DNA of 33,412 nt from Candidatus Sulfotelmatobacter sp. (GTDB lineage: Bacteria > Acidobacteriota > Terriglobia > Terriglobales > Acidobacteriaceae), in NCBI GenBank assembly GCA_025928375.1, contig JAICJP010000008.1:1-33412 (forward strand), read 5' to 3'. The notes beneath the pieces were generated by a model. It was given only the letters and a program-made list of their open reading frames with translations, ran no database searches and was not told the origin of the DNA. This document shows positions 27,203 through 33,412 of this stretch, one piece after another. Numbering within the stretch: position 1 is the first letter of the stretch; each line of letters begins with the position of its first letter. Both the position numbers and the translations under genes were made by a program.

Positions 27203-27429
27203 AAGAACGAGTTCCACAATTGGAACAATGCAGGACACCTCGAGAGCTTCCGGATCAGCTTGAGCATCGGTTTGGCCGAGTGGCACGACGGAGACACCCT
27301 CGATGAGATGCTCGAGGGGGCGGATCGCAGAATGTACGAGCACAAGAACGCCCATACTCCAGGGTCGTGAACGACGCGCTCCCCCTGCCACGCGGCTCGG
27401 GGCGGGAATCCACAGCCATGATTGCCGGC
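27203..27429 (+). repeat. 227-bp inverted duplicate of 17013-17239 (GGDEF gene 3' end plus downstream DNA)
   Basis: Gap-free alignment to the reverse complement of 17013-17239 with about 11 mismatches counted by eye; encodes KNEFHNWNNAGHLESFRISLSIGLAEWHDGDTLDEMLEGADRRMYEHKNAHTPGS*. Confidence 0.93.
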
Positions 27430-27560
27430 GCGACCGCTTGCGTTGGGACTATCCGCCCGGCATGGACTTTGTCTTTTTACGCACATCCGCAACGACTGGA
27501 GTTCGACTTCATATCGCAAGCGAGAACTTCAGTGCGTCCCCGGTGAAAGCAATTCAGGCC

Positions 27561-27745
27561 CTAGCTTGGCCGCCGCGTTCGCATTTGCAACCAATCATTT
27601 ACCTCCGCTTCGAATGCAAACACGACAGCGCCTTTGCGGCGATCTAAGCGGCGAATCGGAAAGTCGTATTGACTTACCCAGCGCTGGACCGTTTTATCGC
27701 AAGCTCCAACGTAGTTGGTACCTTCTTTCCATGACCGCAGTATTT
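27561..27745 (-). pseudogene. HTH-domain fragment related to the C-terminus of the 19025-19675 protein
   Basis: ILRSWKEGTNYVGACDKTVQRWVSQYDFPIRRLDRRKGAVVFAFEAEVNDWLQ. Confidence 0.55.
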
Positions 27746-28239
27746 CAGTTCGTGTGTTTGGCCAGGGTATACCGCCCTCCGGAACGCCATTCGCCCACTC
27801 CGCCTTGGCGTTGGGCCGAAGTTCACAACGCCGCTCCGACCTGTTTTGGCAATTCTGGTGCTGACATCTTAGGCACGTTCCAAAGCTCTCGCAGACTGAC
27901 ATTCCGCTGTCAACCTCGTCAGCCTTTCTCCCTTATCACTTTCGTTCAAGAGCAGTGCGCCAACTTGTGCTCCAAGCGCGACACACTAACCAACAAAGAG
28001 CCGTGATCCGTTCCAGTCTCTGTAGCATACGAGACGCGACCGCCAAAATATCGCAATCACATACCTACCCCACCGAAGGAACCGCCAATGCCAACGAACG
28101 TCATCATGTCAGTTGTCTGACCGCCAGGCTGCATCATTAATAAAGTTGAGGCTGCCGTGATCGAAAATCGACAACACCTTGTGCCGATCAGCGGAATGGA
28201 TTGCGGGCAGACTAAGTTGTGAGCGTTTTGGCTACTCTG

Positions 28240-28800
28240 TCATGGCAGGAGACCATAAACCACAAGACTGTTCTGTGTTCCGATAAAAACCTTGCCGTCA
28301 GCCACCATGGGTGTGGCAAAATGCGCTAGCGGAGGCACCGTATCCCTTCTGTTCGCAGCTTGGTCACTTCTATAAAGCAGGCTTAAGGTCTTTGCATCCA
28401 ACGCAAACAGTACTCCGCCGCCGCCAAGATTCCAGAAAATTCCATCATTGCTCCCATTCGCGCTGATAACTGCATGCCCTCCGCCCGCACCCATGTGGAC
28501 AGAGTAGGACTGTCCAGCATTCCTTGATTCAGCGGATACATTTCCACCTTCGATTTAGAGGTAAAGTACAGTTTTCCATTCCAGTAGACAGGTGTACCAG
28601 TGCCGGGAACGACGCTGGCCAATTCCTGCACGATCTGCGTAGTTTTGGTCGTACAGCATGTACAAATATGTCCCAGGCCGGTTCGATCGAGGAGGTAAAT
28701 CGTTCGCTTCCCGACCGCTAGCGCTTCGTAGGGATGGCTCCCCGATTGTGTGGGCAAAATTACTACTGCGTTGTCCAGGTCCATGTCGTGGTTAGACAGA
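28240..28800 (-). pseudogene. PQQ-like beta-propeller gene fragment, 5' truncated and frameshifted near 28490-28510
   Basis: LSNHDMDLDNAVVILPTQSGSHPYEALAVGKRTIYLLDRTGLGHI...PVYWNGKLYFTSKSKVEMYPLNQG / HMGAGGGHAVISANGSNDGIFWNLGGGGVLFALDAKTLSLLYRSDQ...HFATPMVADGKVFIGTQNSLVVYGLLP*. Confidence 0.7.
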
Positions 28801-28830
28801 CGTTCTCCCAGAGCGCCTGTGCCGCGTGAT

Positions 28831-28844
28831 CGGTCTTAAGACCG
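28831..28844. promoter_or_regulatory. Perfect palindrome CGGTCTTAAGACCG; candidate operator
   Basis: Read directly; lies between the PQQ-like remnant and the histidine kinase gene. Confidence 0.35.
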
Positions 28845-29148
28845 GCCATCTCACTTATAACCTCGCCGCCTGCCTGTACCTCAGCCTATTGATCGGTTTA
28901 GACTGATGTTCGCTGTGAGGTTGTTAAGTATCCTGTGTGCGTGTTAAGTAACTTAATATGATTGCTTTACAGCTATTTTCCCCTTGCAATTGTTGGATGG
29001 CGCTGGCAAACTTTGGCTGGTCCCCCCCGAAAATAGCGAAGTGCTCGGCAAGAGTCGGTGTTTCGGTTATTCCGCAAGCTAGATCTCTTGGAGCAAACGG
29101 TCACCGCGAGCACCCTCAACCCTGATCGCTCGTGCTGCCTCGTCGACG

Positions 29149-31101
29149 ATGAAGAACTCATTCAACATTGCCTCGTCTAGTCGAACGTCCACCCGGATGT
29201 CGCACTTGATCTGGACCGCTGCGCTATTTGGTATCGCACTACTGTTGCTTGCCATCGCACTCCTTCAATATCGCTGGAATATGCAGATCCGGCGAGCCAC
29301 GGAGATCAGAGTGGGTGCCGATCTGGAGTCGGCCATGATGAAATGGCACCTGGACTTGTACGGGGAACTTTCAACGATCTGTATAGGGTTGCAGGTGGGG
29401 CCAGATTCGGGAGCTAATGACCGATGGGATGATTACCTGCGGCGGTATGTGGAATGGAGGCGAGTCGCGACTAGCTCCACCTTCGTCGAGAATATCTATT
29501 CCAACCCCGATGTTGTCAGCGATATTTACATTTGGGAAACCAGCCATGGGACAGACCCGCGCCTGCTGAGGCTCAATGCCGATAATGTGCGCATTGAACG
29601 CTCTGCGCTGCCCGCGGAACTGCGACCGCTGCTCGCCCATCTTGAGGGAAAGGCTTCAAACCTTCGCGTCGCGCTGCGCGCCTGGCAAACTGACGCTCCT
29701 CCGAGAGATGCGGACCCCAGCGCGGAACCTGAATCTTCGTTGGCCCACAAGTTGCGAAGCACGGCGATTACGGGCTGGCAATTCGACGAGAGCATTCCGG
29801 CCATAGTCCACCCAATCGTGCACCACGGCCAGAAATCTTTGGGCGCCGGTGGTCCGGTTGACTGGTTCGTAATTGTTCTGAATCGAAGCACGATTGAGCA
29901 AAGGATCTTTCCCGAATTAGCTCAGCGCTACTTCGGAGGCCGGCAAGGGCTGGAATATAAGCTGGCGGTGCTGTCGGTTGGCAAGACGTCACGGCTTCTC
30001 TATTCTTCAGACCCGGGTTTTGGAAGCGCTGATGTGAGCAACTCGGATTCCGTCATGAATATCTTTGGCCCGCCTCCGGAAAGCATGGAGGGAAGTTTCT
30101 GGCAAAGCGTGAAGAACAAAGAATCGCTGCGCGGGGAGGAATGGCACAGCTTTTCTGGGCCAGTCTGGTTTCCTGTCATTCAGCGCACGTCTGAAGGAGC
30201 CGCCTGGATGCTCTTTCTCCAGCATCGGACGGCTCCGCTGCAAGCCTCCATTACACGAGTCTGGCGTGGCAATCTCATCGTTGGCGGGGCAGTCCTTCTT
30301 CTGCTCGCGACCAGTATGTTTTTGCTCGTGATTGCGACCCAACGCGTACGTGCTGTAGCTGCGTTACAAATGGATTTCGTGGCATCGATTTCTCATGAGC
30401 TACGGACCCCTTTGGCGGCGATGCTTTCAGCTGGACAGAACATTGCAGATGGCTATGCGCCCGATCTGCGAAGATATGGATCGATCGTCACGAATCAGTC
30501 CCGTCAGTTAATGGATCTTGTAGATCAGATTCTGTTATTTGCAGCCATGAAAGACGGTAAGAAAGAGTACGTCATAGAACCGTTGGAAGTTGAAGGCATT
30601 CTAAAAACGCTGCAAAAAACAACTTTGCCACTCCTTGAACAGCAAGGATTCACGGTGCAAGTTGAAGTCCCGAAGGAAATCCCGGCGGCCTTAGGCGATA
30701 ACAAGGGCGTGCTTCGCTGCATGCGGAACTTGCTGGAGAACGCTGCTAAGTACAGCGGGGATCAGCGATGGATTGGCGTCCGAGTGGAAGTTAACGAGTT
30801 CGCGAAGGTGGGAAAGGAAGTTGCGATCAGTATCGCGGATCACGGAATTGGGGTTGATCCTGACGAAATAGAACACATATTTGATCCTTTCTATCGTGGT
30901 GCGCGTGTGGTGGCTGCGCAAATTCACGGCAGCGGTCTGGGACTCGCGGTTGTACGCCAGATCATGAACGCCATCGGGGGCAGGTTATCGGTGAAAAGCC
31001 AGCAGGGAAAAGGGAGCGTCTTTACATTACATCTGAGAGTCACAGGCAAGGCGCAGTCAACTACTCGTCAAAGAGCAGCGGAGGCAATGGCGTCGACATG
31101 A
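29149..31101 (+). CDS. Membrane sensor histidine kinase
   Basis: Two TM segments; FVASISHELRTPLAAML (H-box), NLLENAAKYSG (N-box), DHGIGVDPDEIEHIFDPFYRG, GSGLGLAVVRQI (G-box). Confidence 0.95.
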   Translation: MKNSFNIASSSRTSTRMSHLIWTAALFGIALLLLAIALLQYRWNMQIRRATEIRVGADLESAMMKWHLDLYGELSTICIGLQVGPDSGANDRWDDYLRRYVEWRRVATSSTFVENIYSNPDVVSDIYIWETSHGTDPRLLRLNADNVRIERSALPAELRPLLAHLEGKASNLRVALRAWQTDAPPRDADPSAEPESSLAHKLRSTAITGWQFDESIPAIVHPIVHHGQKSLGAGGPVDWFVIVLNRSTIEQRIFPELAQRYFGGRQGLEYKLAVLSVGKTSRLLYSSDPGFGSADVSNSDSVMNIFGPPPESMEGSFWQSVKNKESLRGEEWHSFSGPVWFPVIQRTSEGAAWMLFLQHRTAPLQASITRVWRGNLIVGGAVLLLLATSMFLLVIATQRVRAVAALQMDFVASISHELRTPLAAMLSAGQNIADGYAPDLRRYGSIVTNQSRQLMDLVDQILLFAAMKDGKKEYVIEPLEVEGILKTLQKTTLPLLEQQGFTVQVEVPKEIPAALGDNKGVLRCMRNLLENAAKYSGDQRWIGVRVEVNEFAKVGKEVAISIADHGIGVDPDEIEHIFDPFYRGARVVAAQIHGSGLGLAVVRQIMNAIGGRLSVKSQQGKGSVFTLHLRVTGKAQSTTRQRAAEAMAST

Positions 31102-31778
31102 GGGAAAAGATTTTATTGATAGAAGATGATGACAATCTTGTCACTACGCTGGGGGACCGGCTGCGCGGTGAGAGATATGTGGTCGACATTGCAAAGGATG
31201 CCGAAGAGGGCCTGGAGAAGATCAATGGGTCGCCTTTTGATCTGTTCATTATCGATGTCATGTTGCCGTACCGAAGTGGATTTGACCTTTGCCGCGACAT
31301 CCGGCAATCGGGTTTGGCGACGCCCATCCTCTTTCTAACGGCTCGCAGCAGCGTGATGGACAAAGTGGTTGGGCTCAAACTGGGCGGCGACGACTATTTG
31401 ACGAAGCCGTTTGAAGCGGACGAGTTAACAGTCCGCATTGAAGCGCTGTTGCGGCGCAAACCGCTGCAGACAGGAGCCCGAGTGCATCAACAGGGATCTC
31501 TGCGCGTGGACGTGCCTCGGCAAGAGGTAACCCGAGATGGAAAAGTCGTGTACCTCTCGGGCCAGGAGTTCGGCCTGCTGCATTATCTTATGGAGCGGCC
31601 TGGCCAAACCGTATCACGAGCGGAACTCTTGCGGGCAGTGTGGGGTTACAACGAGAGTACGTACAGTCGCACGGTGGATGTACACATCTTCTCTCTCCGC
31701 CAAAAGCTTGAAGATAATCCCAGTCGACCGGTCCTGATCACTACCGTCCAGGGACACGGGTATAAATTCAAAGCATAA
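31098..31778 (+). CDS. OmpR/PhoB-family response regulator
   Basis: LLIEDDDNLVTTLGDRL, FIIDVMLPYRSGFDLC, LTARSSVMDKVVGLKLGGDDYLTKPF; winged helix ...SRTVDVHIFSLRQKLEDNPSRPVLITTVQGHGYKF. Starts inside the kinase stop (ATGA overlap). Confidence 0.96.
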   Translation: MREKILLIEDDDNLVTTLGDRLRGERYVVDIAKDAEEGLEKINGSPFDLFIIDVMLPYRSGFDLCRDIRQSGLATPILFLTARSSVMDKVVGLKLGGDDYLTKPFEADELTVRIEALLRRKPLQTGARVHQQGSLRVDVPRQEVTRDGKVVYLSGQEFGLLHYLMERPGQTVSRAELLRAVWGYNESTYSRTVDVHIFSLRQKLEDNPSRPVLITTVQGHGYKFKA

Positions 31779-32226
31779 GATCAGTCACTATTGGCTGAAC
31801 TGATTACTTGCGCCGCTTCTGATCATCCTCACGCCGCATAGCTGCTGTTTATAATCTCCGTCCGTCAGCTGCATATTCCTCGAATCCCAGAGTGTCGGGC
31901 TCAGTCGTCGACGCTGATGATTGTTAAGAACGTAAAGCAAGTTGTTAAGTGTTGATAACAACTAGTGGCGGGACTCAGTGGCAAGTAACGCTGACTAAGC
32001 CGTATATATATGTACTACATGCTTAGATATATCATTTATATCAACACGCGTGCTGCAGTAAGTATGACAGCGTAACCCCAGATAGATGTTAATGAGATCA
32101 AATGTTGTGTAACCTGCTACGTTATTGACGCGGCGCAAACAGTTACGTCACGAAAAGCCCTACGCTCACCTCACCTCGCGCTCGGGGAAGCGGAGAAATG
32201 ATTTCGCTACCCGACGCAGATAACGA

Positions 32227-32454
32227 GTGAGGCTAATGACTATTCGTCCGCACAGCCACATCACTTCAAAGCAGGCGCGCAGACACCTTGCGGTGGGATA
32301 TCCCGAGCTGTCGATTGAATGTCCCGAGTGCCATTCGTCTGCCGGGCGTAAATGCTTCATGGTGCCGGGCTATATGGGAATCGCGCATCGCCTCCGGCGA
32401 GTTCTCTATCAACAGCTCCGCAGTCCCAGTTTGGCTACATCCTCTATCGCGTAA
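32227..32454 (+). CDS. Small zinc-finger-like protein
   Basis: LSIECPECHSSAGRKCFMVPGYMGIAHRLRRVL (CxxC...C...H pattern). Confidence 0.5.
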   Translation: MRLMTIRPHSHITSKQARRHLAVGYPELSIECPECHSSAGRKCFMVPGYMGIAHRLRRVLYQQLRSPSLATSSIA

Positions 32455-32570
32455 GGCCTAGCACCCCTCCCCCATCGTATCGATCCGAAATGATCGAAGT
32501 ACGTCAGCTTTCCAGGAACCTTCAAAGGACTAATGTCACGCCGCCTTTGGCGGAGAAGACGTGAGGACGT

Positions 32571-33412
32571 ATGGTGAATAGGAGAATCAGCGGGATTTGC
32601 TTCGTCATAGCATTGATGTCTTTTGCCAGCTTGACGGCAAGTGCTCAATCGTTCCAGGTGCAGTGTCCCACTTCGACCGTTACTCACCCGTCGACACTGC
32701 ACGATAACAATTCGGAACCCATCTACGCTGGGCCGACGAACCTCGCGCCCAACTCTCAGGGATTTCTGGCGCCAACGGCGAACGTGAATGGTGCCATTAA
32801 ATGCCAGCAGATTTCGGGCGGGGACGGTTTCGCGACAATGGCCGATGGTAGCCAGACTTATCTATTCGCGTTCGGTCCTTTGTCCGGATTGAAAGACATG
32901 GCTGATGGCAAGCCTGGCACTCAGTTTCCCAATGTGTTTAACACGGCTAGCACTGGACTGAAGCCGGGCGATCCGGCCACTGCCAACGGGATTGTCCCGG
33001 GTACGTGGCCAGGATTTCCGCTGCCGACGAATGCGCTTCCATACAACGGAGCGGTTGGACTAGCTCCTGACGCCGACGCAATCGCAGGCGGCCTTTGTAC
33101 CGCGCCGTGCTTGGATGGTCACGTTGACCCGCGCCAGGTTATGGATGTCGGCGTAATGAATGGCAACATCCCCGCTCCACTGATGGCAATCGATGAAGAT
33201 GACGAGTTCTTCCTTACTCTCACCAACGTCGGCATGGTGATGCGGCCTGACTTATTCGAGCAGCACACGGTTCACTTTCATGGTTATCCGAATGCGTCCG
33301 CCTTTTATGACGGCGTTCCAGATGCGTCGGTCGCAATCAATATTGGTGGCAGCTTCACTTATTACTATTTAGCGCCTGATGCCGGCACTTACTTCTGGCA
33401 TTGCCACATCAC
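32571..33412 (+). CDS. Multicopper oxidase, N-terminal part (runs off window)
   Basis: ATG 32571, signal peptide VNRRISGICFVIALMSFASLTASAQ; HTVHFHGYPNAS and GTYFWHCHI copper-ligand motifs. Absent from the ORF track because it is open at the edge. Confidence 0.9.
   Translation, partial: MVNRRISGICFVIALMSFASLTASAQSFQVQCPTSTVTHPSTLHDNNSEPIYAGPTNLAPNSQGFLAPTANVNGAIKCQQISGGDGFATMADGSQTYLFAFGPLSGLKDMADGKPGTQFPNVFNTASTGLKPGDPATANGIVPGTWPGFPLPTNALPYNGAVGLAPDADAIAGGLCTAPCLDGHVDPRQVMDVGVMNGNIPAPLMAIDEDDEFFLTLTNVGMVMRPDLFEQHTVHFHGYPNASAFYDGVPDASVAINIGGSFTYYYLAPDAGTYFWHCHI

Noticed and set aside
32538-32552. CCGCC-TTT-GGCGG hairpin upstream of the multicopper oxidase
   Set aside because: Short arms and no U tract; terminator or attenuator role not supported.
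1-33412. CRISPR arrays, rRNA genes, complete tRNAs, IS transposases
   Set aside because: Looked for regular repeat-spacer patterns, rRNA-like sequence, full cloverleafs and transposase motifs; none seen by eye.

Overview
This 33.4 kb bacterial window has the gene style of a soil Acidobacteriota; that affiliation is inferred from protein families only. Left part (1-12.8 kb): a stress, redox and metal region with a CRP/FNR regulator fragment, an AI-2E-type permease, a cupin, a DUF2945/Tudor-like protein, a ferredoxin-reductase-like flavoprotein, transaldolase, a cytochrome b/molybdopterin oxidoreductase fusion, a CopB-type P-type ATPase, a TetR regulator and a truncated RND efflux tail. Many of these ORFs carry single-base frameshifts or nonsense codons, often at short homopolymers. 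At 12.68-13.1 kb there is an att-like junction: the 3' half of a tRNA-Lys(CTT), two flanking pairs of a TGTGGCTGT repeat at 12-bp period, a 12-bp inverted repeat, and the C-terminal remnant of a tyrosine recombinase. Middle part (13.5-25.9 kb): a two-gene nucleotidyltransferase module, an MFS exporter, and a cluster built around c-di-GMP and type IV pilus functions (GGDEF, GAF-Zn-ribbon fusion plus a small paralog, PAS-HTH, REC-PilZ-carboxypeptidase-regulatory protein, Fis HTH, PilT-like ATPase). Right part (26-33.4 kb): an NHL beta-propeller, an inverted 227-bp duplicate of the GGDEF gene end, remnants of an HTH and a PQQ-like gene, a histidine kinase/response regulator pair and the start of a multicopper oxidase. 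All calls come from reading motifs in translations; no database search was run.
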